DNA from: Neocallimastix lanati (nom. inval.)
Taxonomy: Eukaryota; Neocallimastigomycota; Neocallimastigomycetes; Neocallimastigales; Neocallimastigaceae
NCBI GenBank assembly: GCA_016946835.1
Contig: JACVTC010000050.1
Location: 662,501-726,500 of the forward strand
Length of the DNA stretch: 64,000 nucleotides
Reading direction: 5' to 3'
Position 1 is the stretch's first letter. The number at the start of each line of letters is the position of its first letter. Shown in pieces: positions 1-14,508 of this stretch. The position numbers and the translations under genes are program-made. The notes under the pieces were generated by a model, which was not told where the DNA came from, made no database searches, and worked only from the letters and a program-made list of their open reading frames with translations.

Positions 1-3000
1 CGATGAGAAATTAATTGTAGCCATGAGAAAGTAAATCCTGGAACAGAAAGCGGTTGAAGAGAATGGAAAGAATTACTAATCGATAATAAAATTTGGAAGT
101 AAATTTGTTGAATATTCTTTTCAATCTTTTCCAATTCATAAAGAATACTTGAAAATAATCTAAAGTAGGGTTGTTGATTAAAGGAAAGTTTTTGCTTTTC
201 ATGAGATTGTACCATCACTAAAACAATGACAGAAAGAACTTGAGTGGCCAATTTAACTTGTTCATTAGAATAATCATTTTCATTATTCATATTATTAATA
301 TCTACTTGGTTATCAATTAATTTTGGCTTATACTTGATTAATAAAACAATTAATTTGGCATAGGCATCTACAGGTTGATTAACAATATTCTTTATGTAAT
401 TTCTCTTTTTAAAGAAGATATATTGATTAATACTAATTTCAGTAAAGTACCTAAAGAAGAAATAAGTAACATTATCACTCTTAAACAAGCCTTGATTTTG
501 AATTCTAGTGATAAAGTCAAGTTGTTCTTCTTCACTTTTATTATTTAAGCAAATGGTCATCCATTCCTTAAATAAGAAGGTTAAAATTTCTTTATTTTCA
601 TCTAATGATGAAGCACTTTTATTAATAGATGAATCTGTTAATTTTGTCGCTGAATTTGTATTACTATCGTTAGCATTTTCATCTGTTTCATTTTCCTTAT
701 TAATAGATGATTCTGAATCCTTTAATACTTGAGAAGGCGTTTTTTCTCCTTTATATTGAATTTCAGAATTACGTTTCTTGATATTATTTAATAAATTCTT
801 GATAGATTCTGGACAGTTATCATACTGAACCATATAATGGAATGTTTCTATACATTTTGGAAATTCATTAAAATCTACATATAATTCCATATCTTCAAAT
901 ACAGCAGCATTAATTAAATTTGCAACATAATCAATGATTTCAACTTTATTTTCATTCAATTGTTGAGATAACTTTTCATCAAATTCAGCTGTACTTATTA
1001 ATTTTGACTTAAGAATACTTTTGGTTACTGGAACATTTAATTTTACTTCACTATCAATTAAGAGGAACCAAGAAGTAATTCTTGTAGAAATATCTTCTAA
1101 AAATTTAAATAAAATATTTAGAATAAAAGTATATATATCTTGAGAAAGAGTAGTATAGCTTTTATATAAGGAAGTAATAATTTTTTCAAAAAGCATTAAA
1201 GGTATATCATCAATATTGTTATTATTTGAAATTATTATACTTGGTATCTGGATTAATAATATATGAATATCAGTAATATCTTTAATTGAATATAAAACTT
1301 CATCAGAATATTGATTAATAATATTTTCAATTCTTTTCATTAAAATAATTAATTTTTCTAATAATAAATTAATAAGAATATTATAATTTATTTCTTGAGT
1401 TTGTGGGTTAATAAAATTATTATAATTTTGGGTATCCGGAATAAATAATGATGAATCTTTCATTTGCATCATTGATAACGCTTGATTTTTAGATTGGCTT
1501 TGAGGTAATTGCATGGCAAGAGATTGTTGAGAAGTCATTGAAAGTTGATTTTGCTGATTATAAAGATGAAGTAATTGTTCGTTGTTTTGTTGATTCGATG
1601 TCATGGCATTAATAGTAGGAGTAATACCTCTAAATTCCTTGTAAATTTGATACTGAGCTGGAGTCAATCCTCCTATCTTGACACTCAGCATATCAGGAAT
1701 ATTTACTTGGGTATACATACTCTTAATTAACTTCATATCAATAAATGTTTGATTAGGATTCTTATTACTATTAATACGATAAATATATGCCATGTTTAAG
1801 TATTTATCAATACTAATAATAGCCTTTTCAATTGCTAATCTTTCAATAACAGAATAAGCTAAATCATAGTTACTACTAATAATAGAATTAATTATTTGTT
1901 CAATTTGAATGTCCATATTTAAACCACTAGAAATAAACAAATTTCTTATATGATTATTGATATTAATTCTAAGAGTATCCTTACAATTGGCCATTATTAA
2001 ATTGGTTACTAAACTTTGAACAGTAATGTGAGCAGCACTACGCATTTTTTCTTCACTAGGTTCCATAATGAAATCCTTGAGAATTAACTCGCCAGTAGTA
2101 ACAACACCAATATTAACACATCTTTCAACCTCTGCAATTAAAACTTCATCGATAGCTTGATTAAATTCAGATTGAATAAATTGCTTCAATAATGGATAAG
2201 TATTAAATAATGAAATATTTGTATTAAATGTCATTAACTGTAATTCTGGATAAATACTCATATCATTATTCATTTGATTCATTGGATTATTATTCATTCC
2301 CATAACATTTTCAACCATCGATGGTGTACCTGGGTTATACATTACTTGTGAATTCATGTTATTCATATTATTCATGCTCATTTCAACTCTTTGTTGATTC
2401 ATCAATTGTTGATTATCATAGTATTCGGATGGAATTCTTCCATTCTTTATTAATTTTTCTTCTTGTTCCTTTCTAATTTTATTATTAGCTTGACGTTCCT
2501 TCAAGTAATTTGATGGTTTAATATCTTTTATATCAATATCTAAGCTCTTGCAAAGAACTTCAATTTCAAATTTCAAATTCAATTTAAGATCAGTAAATTC
2601 ATATAATTCAGATAGTACTTTTAAAATTGCCATTGTCCATGGGTTTGGAGGTCTGAAAACAATACTCTTCGAAGCCTGTTCTAAAACTTTACAAACAAAT
2701 GGTATAATAACAATTAAACGACCATTGTCATAACCTTCTAATAGAATTTCCTTCATAGCTAATACTCTATGTTTTATAGGTTTATTTTTAGCTAATGTAA
2801 TTCCACCTAGCCATGTACCCAAATTCTTTAATAAAGATCGTTCTGATGAATTATTCACAATACTTTCTGAATTAATTAAGGAATAAATATTCACAAAGGT
2901 TTCATAAACAATAATTTTCATTAATAATGGTTTTTCTAATTTATCCAAAAATGAAATATATAGAGAATGGAAATTTGGTTCAATACTAACACGTTGTTCC

Positions 3001-5780
3001 ACCAAATATTGACTTAACCAATGATAATGCCTTTCCTTTAAAATTTCCTTAAATTCTTGAACCTTAATATCAATATTTGAAACGGAAACATTATTAATAA
3101 TAAATAATATTTTATCTTGAACAGCTTCGGATGGTATGGCCATATTTTGACTACTTTTTATTGGGAAATCAATTTCAGGATTAATATTTAATGATTTAAA
3201 CAATGCTTTTTTTGTAGATTCAATAGAAACAGAATTAATATAAGATTTATCTTTTGTTGCCATATTATTAAAGGAATTAGATGGATTTTCAGCAGTAATA
3301 TCTTCAAGAGGATAATTCATACCATTTGTTGTAATCCCTTGAATATATCTTATAATTTCTGGATGATATTGATGTAAATTACCAATTTGTAATAAATTAG
3401 AACAATAATGAGGCCACTCTGGTAATCTTGATTTAAACTCAATTAATGCACTTAAGCCAAAATTAAAAAGATTAGTATTAGGTTGTGCTTTTAATGAATC
3501 TAAAATCAATTTTAAAGCTTTAACTAAATATTCGTCTGTTAAGATATGACATTTTATCATATTTCCTATCAATAAAATTTCTGGATAATGAATATAAGAT
3601 TTGCCACCTTCCACAATATTTGCTGTCATAAGATTTAATAAATCTAAATCATATTTATTTTTAGAACTTTTTAAATTAATAAATAGTTTCATTAATTGAT
3701 CAACGGACAATTGATTTTTATAGAAAAGTTCTAAATATTCATTAGCTTTCATTCTTATTTCAGCTAAATAAGCCGTTTGTTGCTTATCATTTTCTGATAC
3801 TAATGGATTAATATATTCATTCATTTCTACTGAATTAATATTTTTCGATTGTGGATAAGCCTGAAGATAAGTTGCTAATTTCTTTTTATAAGCCAACGAC
3901 TGTTCATTATTGAGCATACTATCAATATTTATTTTAAAATAAAATATGTTAAAAAAAGATTATAATAGTACCGTTTTTAATATAATTGTTATTTTTACAA
4001 TAAATGTAGTTATAACTATCCTATTATTTTTAATACTAAACATTTTAGAATATATTACCTTATATAATAATTAATGACTTTAATAAATATTAAAACGGTA
4101 TCATAAGATAATAAAACAGATTGAGGATACAAATTCTTTTCTTCAGGATATAATTTTTGAGTAATTTTTTCGTCTAAAAATTCCAAGCATGCCATTAAAA
4201 ATGGTTCACCATCACTTTTGATATGATCTTGAAGCCATTTATCAAGATTAAGATAGTCTCTTCTTGAGGCAAGTGATGCCAAATCAATTGCAAAATGATA
4301 ATATTTTGTTTCAAGAATTTGCGATAGACCCTAAAATTTTTTTTTATCAAACAATTTCAATATCTATTAAAACCCATATTTAAATTATTCATATTTTTTT
4401 AATTGATTAATTGTATTAAATTGATTACCTTCACTTCTTGAGCAATATCCAATATTTTCGAAAGTGAAGTTGGAAATTTTTTGTATATACTAGTTAATCC
4501 TGATATTAAAAGAGAGGGATTAATTTTCCAAACTTTTTGAATAACAGGTGCTGAATTAGAATGACTATCCATTAATATCATTAAAACATCATTTAATAAC
4601 TCAGATACAACAGCTTTTTCACGTTTTGGTATCTAAAAATTAAAAGATATACATATAAATATATATATATATATAAAACATAATAAAGCAAATTAAATTA
4701 TATTAAAATATATTAAAACAAAAAAAGAATTATTAATAATAAAAATCACTAATATTTGAAAAAAAAAAAAAAAAAAAAAACCTTTTAAAAATTTTAATAA
4801 ATATATAAAATAATTACATTTATCTGAGCTAAACTTATTAATATTATTTCTGGTACTTTTTTAATTCCAATTCCAAAGAATTCTCTTACGTATTCTTTAA
4901 TATCATCATTTACCATTAATGTTATAAGGCACCTTATTAATTCCATTGAATTCCATGGACTTTCTAATATAGCAGAGTCATGTAATTTTGCTGAACCATT
5001 AATAGATGAAAAAGTATCCAAAGTAATTACTTTTTCTTTTGATTGTTTTAATAATTTAATTAAATTATTTGGTTGTGACAAAATAATAAAACGGATAAAT
5101 TCAAATTGAAATAGATAATTATTCCAAGGTTCCCATAGAATTGAAATTGGAAAGTCATTTATATCCTAAATTAAAAAATATAATTATATTATTTAATAAC
5201 CATTCGTTTTTGATATTCAATTATACTAAATATTTTATAATATATACATTATAAATATATGAAAAAGCTTCTAATAAAAATTCAAACTCTTTTTGATTAT
5301 AAAGTTGAAATCCTTCCTGATCAAAGCTCTTAAAAACAACATTCCAAACTAGAGATTGATTCTGAAAAAAGATTTTAAAATATTTATTAATTATCACTTT
5401 TTTTTATTTTAATATATTTCGAACATATATACCAATATTTTCATAATATTTCAATTTTAAAAAAATAATCTACATACTTTTTTCTTTAAGGATTCAATAA
5501 ATAATTTAACATCCCAAGAATTTAATGTTTTATACTCCTGTTCATATGATGATGGAATCATTGACTTCAACATTGAACTTTCTTTGAGTCCTACATTTGT
5601 TTGTGCCATCATTAATAATAATGAAGCAACATCTTTTTCTTTTAAAGATTTTAATTCTGTTCCAATTTGCTGTAAAACATTCTCTAATATATTTTCTGAT
5701 GAAGTGCATCCATATCCCAAATCTTTAATAAATTTTGATATTGATATATTTAAAGTTGTTTTATTTAAAATTTCCAACAT
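1..5780 (-). CDS. CNOT1: CCR4-NOT complex scaffold subunit Not1/CNOT1 (partial, C-terminus beyond window)
   Basis: Not1 is the scaffold of the CCR4-NOT deadenylase, which shortens mRNA poly(A) tails and represses translation in cytoplasm and nucleus. Six exons can be phased: 5780-5478, 5361-5248, 5165-4818, 4632-4429, 4330-4059 and 3918 to beyond base 1. All junctions keep frame with GTA donors and AG acceptors. Family landmarks in order: the LGYGCTSS stretch near the start, EGFQLYNQKEF, the LASLASRRDYLNLDKW block typical of the region before the MIF4G/CAF1-binding domain, the DUF3819-like region (2.0-2.7 kb), and the Not1 superfamily domain, with GFTFSWLQLISH reached just before base 1. The last exon is open for 3.9 kb without an intron. 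The chosen Met aligns well inside the animal protein, so either the N-terminal HEAT part is missing here or it lies in unrecognised upstream exons. The frame stays open a few codons upstream of the Met. Confidence 0.95.
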
Positions 5781-5796
5781 TTTTTCTGAACTTTAA

Positions 5797-7223
5797 AATT
5801 AAGTATATACGTTAATTAAAATTAGTTTTAAAAAGTTATATAATGTATTTATTTAATATTTATAATAATTCCATTTATACCTCATTATTATTATAATTTT
5901 AATATTTATATTATATTAATAATTTTTAATATTATATTACTCTACCCATATAATATAAATTTAAAAATATAATTGTGATAAATATTTGATATAAAACTAA
6001 AAATTAATTCCTTTTTAGTTTTAATTTTGTTTTCCAAAAAAATACAAAAAAAAAAAAAAAAAAAAAGATTTAATTTTTATCCTATAAAATTATTTAAAAT
6101 TATTTTAAATATGATTAATTTTTTAATTCTTATAATATATATCTTATTTTATTTATTTATATTTATATTTATATTTATATTTATTCTAAAAATATGTTTA
6201 CTATTATTTTTATTAACAATTATATCTTTCATAATTTTTTTCAAACTCCAGTTTATCTAGAGTTAGTTGATTTTTTTGAATATTTGAATATACGAATACT
6301 ATTAATTCATTTAATAATTATCTTTCGAAATATAAAAATTTCAATTATTATTGTTATTATTTATACTTTATTATTTTTTTCCATTAAATTTCATCAATTT
6401 TTTAATTGTTTCTACAAATATATAATTTATTCTTTGTTGGTAAGAACCTTAAAATATAAACTATTAAATTTTATTTCAAGTAATATTTTTGTACTTTTCT
6501 TAATTCTTTTTTTTTTTTGTTTTTATTCATAAATATTTTATATTTTGTTATATATATTGTTTATTTATTTTATTCACTTTTTTATTATTTTATTTTTATT
6601 CTTAATTTGCTTTATACTTTTATTTTTATTGATATTTTATGAAATAAGTGTTTATTAATAATAAATATATGTAATCATTACACAATTCTATTAATTTTTT
6701 TTTTTTTTTTTTTTTTTTAATTATTTAATATTTATTTATTTATTTATTTATTTATTTTAATTTTTTTTTTTCAATTTCATTTTATATGAATTTTTATAGA
6801 ATTTATAGTTACTGTTAAAATTGTTTCTTATCCTTTTTGAAATTATACAAAAGTATTTAGACAAAGAGTATAAAAATAACAAAATTAATTAAAAAAAAAA
6901 ATAACTTTAAAAAGTTCTCTTTTTTTTTTTTTTTTAATTTAAATTTATTTTCAAATAGATTTTTAAATTAATATTTTTTTTACTATAATTAAAAATTTCA
7001 AAAATACATCTACAAAAAAAAATTTTTTTTTGTTATATTCATATATATAGCAAAAAAAATTTTTTTATTATAAAGATAAAAAAAAAATTATACCAATTTA
7101 TAAATATTTATATTTATATTTTTATGATTCACAAATATAAAAAAAATTTTCTTAATATTAAATATTAAATGATTTAATAAATTATTTGATATTGTTTTAA
7201 TATAATTCAATAATAATATTATT

Positions 7224-7266
<43 letters not shown>

Positions 7267-8737
7267 TAATTTATGTATTTATTATTAATGTATTTATTTA
7301 TTATTTACTTATCATTTATTTATTTATTTCTTGATAATAATATTTTATTATAATTATTATATATTAAATTTTGTATATTTAATATAATAATTCTATAATA
7401 AATAATTTACAGTTATATTTTTATGGTTTTATCCATTATTTTTTAATATAGATTATTATCTTATAAAGGACTGTAAATAAATAAATAAATAAATATTTTA
7501 AATAAACATTTGGTAAAATAATTTAAAAATGATTTCTAAAATACATTTCCATGAATAACAAATGTCATATAATTATATTAATAAATAATTATTTAAAAGT
7601 ATTTTTTCTCTTTACATATATATAATTTATAATAATAATTTTTTTTATTTATATAATTATAAAAAAGTAGATTTAGAGTTTAATCATTTTTTTGTTTTGT
7701 ATTTTACACAACTCATATAAACATTTATATATTTATTTATACATATTTATTTATATATATATTTATTTACTTAATTAATTGATTATTTATTAATATTTAT
7801 TTATATATATTTATTTATATTTATTTATTTATTTATTTATTTGTTATTTTTTCTGTTTTATTTAAATAGAGTATAAATTGTAAATTAATTATGATTGGTT
7901 AACCAAATCATAATCATTACTTTAAAAATAATTGATATATATTTTATAGATTAATTAATTAATGATATAATTTAATTAACTTTATTTATTATACTCCAAT
8001 ATTAATATATGTATAATTAAAAAATTGAATGTAAATTGTTATTGTACATTCGATTCATTTACATTATATTGAAGAAAAGGTTAAAAAAATATTATTATTA
8101 CGTTACATTAATATCATTAATATATTGAATAATTAAATAAGGAAATTTGAAATATAAATTTTATAAAAGGAGTTTATATATTTGATATTTGTTATAATTC
8201 TGACAATATTTTTTTTGAATTTATTTTATTTATGTTATATTTTTAAAATTTATATAAATTTTATATATTTAATAATAAGGACTATATAATTATAATAACA
8301 AAAAAATTTTTTGAAATAATTAAAAAAAGTTTTTAAATTATTACTTGAAAAAAAATATTTAACTGATATGATATATAATTAACTTAATAAATATTAACTT
8401 AATATTTTATATTTAAGTTTAAATCTATTAAGTTAATTATTATTTAATACAAGTATACAAATATTTAAATATTTTAAAATAAATTATAAAGCATTATTTA
8501 ATACAAGTATTCAAATATTTTAAAATAAATTATAAAACATTATTTAATACAAGTATTTAAATATTTCAAAATAAACTATAAATCATTATTTTGTTTATAT
8601 TTTAAATATATTATATATTCTATTTTTTATAAATAAACTAAAGTATCAAACCCTGATGATTAAATAATTTTAATAACAATATTTTTTTTTATGATTTATT
8701 GTTTTATTATTTTTTACTATCTATTGAATTTTTTCCT

Positions 8738-8772
<35 letters not shown>

Positions 8773-8848
8773 CGTTTTGTGAATAAAAATAGAATTATTA
8801 TTTATTATTATCATTATTAAGATATTAAAATCCATAATTTATCCATTA
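5797..8848. other. AT-rich intergenic region
   Basis: Three kilobases of very AT-rich DNA between the 5' ends/3' ends of two minus-strand genes. It holds poly(A)/poly(T) tracts, ATTT tetranucleotide runs (for example near 7220-7265) and a small minisatellite described separately. The open frames around 6.0-6.5 kb are Phe/Ile/Leu-rich by composition and show no family signature. No gene recognised; upstream Not1 exons were looked for and not found. Confidence 0.7.
8439..8584. repeat. Minisatellite, three imperfect copies of about 46-54 bp
   Basis: Three consecutive copies begin with ATTATTTAATACAAGTAT at 8439, 8493 and 8539. Each contains an ATATTT(T/C)AAAATAAA(T/C)TATAAA core. Copies differ by a few substitutions and one insertion in the first. 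It lies upstream of the intergenic poly(T) tract, outside any gene. Confidence 0.8.
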
Positions 8849-11778
8849 TTATTCTTTGTCGCAATTTTTATCTTTTGAATTTATTATTTTATCTAATGAT
8901 TTATGCTTTGTTAATTCACTTAATATTTGTTCATTAACAGGTAATATTGATTTCTTTCTAAACCTTGGAACTTCAATTATTTCATCAGGATTAACCTTTT
9001 CCTATAATAATAATTAATTTTTCAGAAAATAAAAAATATTTCTAAATATTTTATTTCAAAATAAAAAAACCAAATTAATAATTATTTTTAAATTTTATAT
9101 AATTAATTACTAATTCTTTTGTTAATTTATCCATGTTTTCTTCAGTATCATCAATATTAGGTGATATTGGTGCTAAAAGTATAATATAAAATATTTATAA
9201 TTAAAATTGGTTAATCGAGCTTTTTTTTTACATTTATAATTAATATTATTTCAGTATATTATATTTAAAAATACTACATAATGGAACTTGTTTATTAGAC
9301 AAATAATTAGAAGCATTTGATGATTCTTCTATATCTACCATTGATATATGGTTCTTTTCAGCTCTTTCTTTAGCTAATTGCTCAATAATTTTCCATTTTT
9401 CTTCTCGTTCTTGTTGGATTTGTTTTTTTCTATGATTATAATATGAATATAATTTAATTTTTTTTTTTTTTTTTATTAAAAATTATTCTATATTATTATC
9501 ATTATTTTTAAAATGTTAAATGATTTTAATCAAAAATTAATATATATTATTATGTACATTTGTCTATTTTCTTTATATTGATTACTATATTCATCAAATA
9601 ACTTCGGACTAATTTCCATAATTAATTTTAAAGCATTGTATACTAAACCATGAATTGATCTATATATATAATGATACAATTATAATTAATTTTAAATTCT
9701 TTAATTTTTTTGATATATTATTAAAGTATTTTTATATTTATAATATATAAAAAATATACGGGTTCCAATGAGCCTTTGAATTTTTGTACAGAGGGGTGAA
9801 CATGATAGGAAGAATAACATTTGCATTATCACTTATTAAATTTAATATATAATCATTATTCCAGTAGAATAAAGCTCTTTCTGCAACTTGGAAATGTGAA
9901 CTTGATACACATTTAGCTAATTGATTAAATAATGGAACTTGGATTTTAACAAATTCTTGTGGATCAATGATGTCAAGAATTTCTTCAATTTCATTTAAAA
10001 ACATTACTTCTTTTGAACTATTAACCTTTGGCCATAATCTTAATAAACCCAATACAACCTTTTATTATTATCATAATTATTAATTAAAAATAATATTAAA
10101 ATTATATTAATAGCAATATTAAAAAATAATAAAATTTTTATTATATATATATACTGGTTCTGTTAAAGTTGGATCTTTTTCTAAAAATTGAACAACACAA
10201 TAAGCTAATTGAGGATGATATAATGCCAAGTATTTTCCTTTATGGAGTGGAATTAAGACTCTAATTAAAAATATTTTATGTTCTTCTTTAAGTGGCAAAG
10301 CAAAGCCATTGATAATACTATTAATTTCAAAAAAAAAAAAAAAATTTAATTTATTAAAGAAAATTATATTTTAAATAGAAACTTAATAATATTAATATTT
10401 ATAATAATAATTAAAATAGCTTTTTCTAATTAAAATAATATTTTATCTAATTACCTTCCAAGAATTTCTAATAATTCAGCAATACCATTATGTCTTTCAT
10501 TTTCATATATATATTGGAAGAAAATATAATTAATTGATCTTCTTATAAAGGCTCTTAAATTCAAAAATTTACCATATATTCTATGTAATGTTGTTTTAAG
10601 AAAATCTCTTTCTCTTGGATCTTCACTATCAAATAATTCTAAAATCTTTTTTTATTATTTTTTTTTATTTTTTTGTAATATATATATGTATATGGATTTT
10701 ATTTTATTAATAACCTGTTTATTAATTTTTTTTCTTTTTTTTTTTTTTTTTTTTCTTTTTTTGTTTATTAATAAGAATTATATTAAAAGATTAAAAGATT
10801 TAAACGATAATATAATTACACATATAATAAAATGTTGATCGATATAACGTTTTCCAATATTGGTATTAAAATCTGGGGATTCAATAAATCTTAGGAAAAA
10901 TTCATAAACAATTTGAAGATGAGGCCATGCAACTTCTAATACTGGCTCATCATCTTCTGGATCAAATGCATCTCCTTCTGGGTTTACTTGAGGTGGTATC
11001 GTTCTAAATAGATTAGTTGAAAACTAATTTTTAATGATTAATTATTTTTAATTTAATTAATGAATTTATTTTAACATAAAATAGTTTATTATTATTATTA
11101 TTGTTATTATTTATATTTTAAAAAATTATTAATATATATATGTATTATTGTATCATATAAATATTATATACCATTTTAATTATTTCGGGGTATAATGGTT
11201 CTGTAATAACTCCTTTATTATTTGTAATATAATCAACTAATTCTATTAATGTTTGACGCTTAATCTCTTTTCCTTTTACGTTGGATTCTGGATCTGTGAA
11301 ATCAAAAATGACATTGCATAGATTAAGTTTTTTAATAAATAGTTCTTGTCTATCTGATGGAGGAACATCTATTTTTATAAATTAAAATATATATTATATT
11401 ATATTATAAATATATATATAATGTTTAACCCAATAATTATTATATTATTATTATTATTTTCAAATTATATATATAATTATTTCTGCTAGATTAATTTTGT
11501 GACATTATTTTGTTAAATCAATCATATACCTTTGAATTTTACTAGCTTTTCTAATTCAATTTGACCAGTAACATGAAATCTTGATGATGCTTGTCTTTTT
11601 GGTGCTTTTATTACAGGAATTGCATCTTTAATAGAATTTTGCTTTAATCTACTAATCTGATTCATCACTTTCGGAATTTCTTTAGCATCATTTTGAGATT
11701 GTTTCGATTCATGTGACTCCTTTTTTATTGAAATATATAATTTAATTAATTTATATATATATATCAAAAATTGATTTT

Positions 11779-11833
<55 letters not shown>

Positions 11834-12391
11834 AATGACATTTTTTCATTTAAAGTTTTTGTTTTTGTTTTTAATTTAATTAATTATTGTTTATTAATAT
11901 TTCAATTTTTTTTTATTAATTTGATTATTGAAATAAGGGTTTATATATTGAAATAATAATATATATACCCATAAATTTAATTTTAATTATAAAATTTTAA
12001 ATTTCATTAGTTTAAAATCTCACATTTTTAGGGATTAATATGTATTAATATCAAAAAATAAAATATTTAATTATTACTTTAGATGCTTTTGCAGTAATGT
12101 TGGGCGCAACAGATGGAACTGGTTCTTTTTTAATACCTTCTCTTTTTGGTGTTTGTTGATCTTTACCATTTTCATTATTTTTTTCTGAATTTTTTGAACT
12201 TTTTGAACTTTTTGAACTACCTGATGAATCAGATGGTTTGTTCTTCGTTATCTATTGAATAATTTTATTTTCGTTTAATTTATTTTATTATATACATATA
12301 AATGTAGTGTTATTCTTTATTCATTATTTTAATATTTTTAATTATTGTTTTATATTTATTATAAATATATTTATATAATTATTATAATTTA

Positions 12392-12426
<35 letters not shown>

Positions 12427-12480
12427 AAAAGTCTTATTAATTTGTACAGAAAGCATTACTCTGTTCCTTAATCCTTTCAT
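8849..12480 (-). CDS. PP2A regulatory subunit B56/B' (PPP2R5 / Rts1 family)
   Basis: B56 subunits direct protein phosphatase 2A to substrates carrying LxxIxE motifs. Twelve exons, all in phase: 12480-12448, 12251-12078, 11719-11530, 11368-11172, 11023-10820, 10645-10455, 10317-10155, 10058-9760, 9659-9558, 9429 to about 9275, 9172-9111 and 9001-8849, giving about 640 residues. The end of exon 10 is ambiguous (9275 or 9278; both keep frame). A Ser/Lys-rich, poorly conserved N-terminus precedes the HEAT-like B56 core. Landmarks: [116 protein letters not shown] and [14 protein letters not shown]. The C-terminal tail is charged and variable. Stop is TAA at 8851-8849. The intron at 11.75-11.83 kb carries a poly(T) run of over 40 nt. 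No truncation seen; the identification is secure, but the particular paralogue cannot be assigned. Confidence 0.96.
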
Positions 12481-14176
12481 TTTTTGTTAACAATTTTCTA
12501 TTAATATGAATAAAATTTTAAGTAAAATATATATATATATAATTTCCTAACTTGTATATTTATTTATTTATTTTTTTAATAAAGTAAATATTAAATGTTA
12601 TATAAAATGATAAATATAAAAATTTTTTTGAAATGAATCAAACTAACAACAGTTATATTTATAAAAAAAAAAAACTATTTATATATTAAATTAAAAATAA
12701 ATTAATATTAAATAATTGATTTTTTAGTGATTTTACTATATAAAGTAGTATGATATTAATAATTGATGTTCCATAAATGAATTTATATTTATATTGTAAA
12801 ATTAAAATAATATAAAATATATTTTTTAGAATAAAAATATAATGAAAAAAAACTTAGTATATATATATAGTTTTATGTATATACATATATATATTTATTG
12901 ATTTGAAATATATTACTTCATTAATATATTTTATTCAGGTTTCTGTCTTTTCCTTTCAAAATTAAATTTGCATAATTATATATATTATAAATTTTTTTTT
13001 CTTTCCTTTGAATATTATATATATATATATCCCCTCTAAAGTTATTTTAAATTTTAAAAAAATTGATTATAAAAAAAATTTAAAAAAAAAATATATATAT
13101 ATATATATAAAAAAAAAAAAAGATTGATGTAATATATTTTATATAATATCATATCAAAATGAAAATTTAATAATAATAATAATAATAATAACAAATATTT
13201 AAAGATAAAAATAAATTCTAAATAGTATGAAATAAAAAAAAAATTGTTAAATAATAATAATAGTAATATAATTAAAATTTAAGAAATTTAAACATCTTTA
13301 ATTTTCATTATGTATTTATCTAAAGACAAATAAATTTAGAGATTTATGTATTTTAAGAATTATTTTTTTTTTAAATGGTTCATCGATGTGTTATTAAAAT
13401 AATAATAATAATAAATTCATATTATTATAAATTATGTTAAATATGAATATAGTTAGTAAAAAAAAAAAATAAAATAAAATAAAATAAAATAAAATTAAGA
13501 ATAAATGAATTCTATAATTATCCAAATATATAAAAGTAAACTTTTTTCCCCTATGAATTTTTGAACTTTGTATATAAAATTTAATTAATTTTATATATAT
13601 TTATAATAATACATTCAAATTTTATTTGTTATTAAAAAAGAAAGAAAAAATAATTCAAATTTATATTATTATTACTAGTATATAAATTTAAATATTTATT
13701 AATCTTTACTATTTTTTTTTGATAAACATTTATGTCAACTTATTTATCTTTGGTTTTTTTTAAAACATTAAAAAAAAAGTATTTTAAAATATTAATTTTA
13801 ATATCAAATGATTGAATACAAAAAATAGTATATGGATAAAAATTATATTTATTATAATTAAAAATATATAATTATAATTTACTTTATTTTCTTTTCAATC
13901 ATTTAATTTTATTAAATTTATATTTATATTAACTAATTAATAAAAAGTGTATTAGCTTTAGAAATTATATATTTATTAAAATAATTTTATAAATAAAAAA
14001 AAATAGTTATTTAATATTTTTATTTTATAAATATTTGTTTATTGCTTTTTATTTAAACTAATATAGTTATTGATAAAGAAAAATATAATTATATCATTAA
14101 CAAAATAAAAATGATGAATATATATAAAAAAGAAATTATGAACTATTTATATTGTACTTTTAATAATTTTTATATG

Positions 14177-14209
<33 letters not shown>

Positions 14210-14370
14210 TTCAAATTACTTGTAAAATAATAAAATAAATTAATTATTAGTTTTATTTTAAACTACATTGAAAAATAATAATATATATATTAATATATAT
14301 TAATATATATATATATTTAATTTTATATAATTAAAAAAAAGATATTAATTTTAAATTTTATAAAATTATT
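12481..14370. other. AT-rich intergenic region
   Basis: No gene recognised on either strand. It contains poly(A) tracts (for example 14177-14207), AAT and AAAAT short tandem runs near 13170, 13400 and 13470, and TA dinucleotide runs. It lies between the 5' end of the B56 gene and the 3' end of the LIMR-type gene, both on the minus strand, so it should contain the B56 promoter, but no element stands out. Confidence 0.6.
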
Positions 14371-14462
14371 TTATATTGGATTAGATTTTAAAGATGTTTC
14401 AGCTGGTGCTGTTTCTCGTGATTTTTTAATTGCTTTTTTAGTAGGAATAAATACACTGAAAG

Positions 14463-14508
<46 letters not shown>

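Noticed and set aside
508-732. Plus-strand frames opposite Not1 (also 2548-2733 and 5584-5796)
   Set aside because: Antisense shadows of well-supported Not1 exons.
6027-6532. Two Phe/Ile/Leu-rich plus-strand frames of 77 and 112 codons
   Set aside because: No family signature, overlapping in different frames, purely AT-driven composition.
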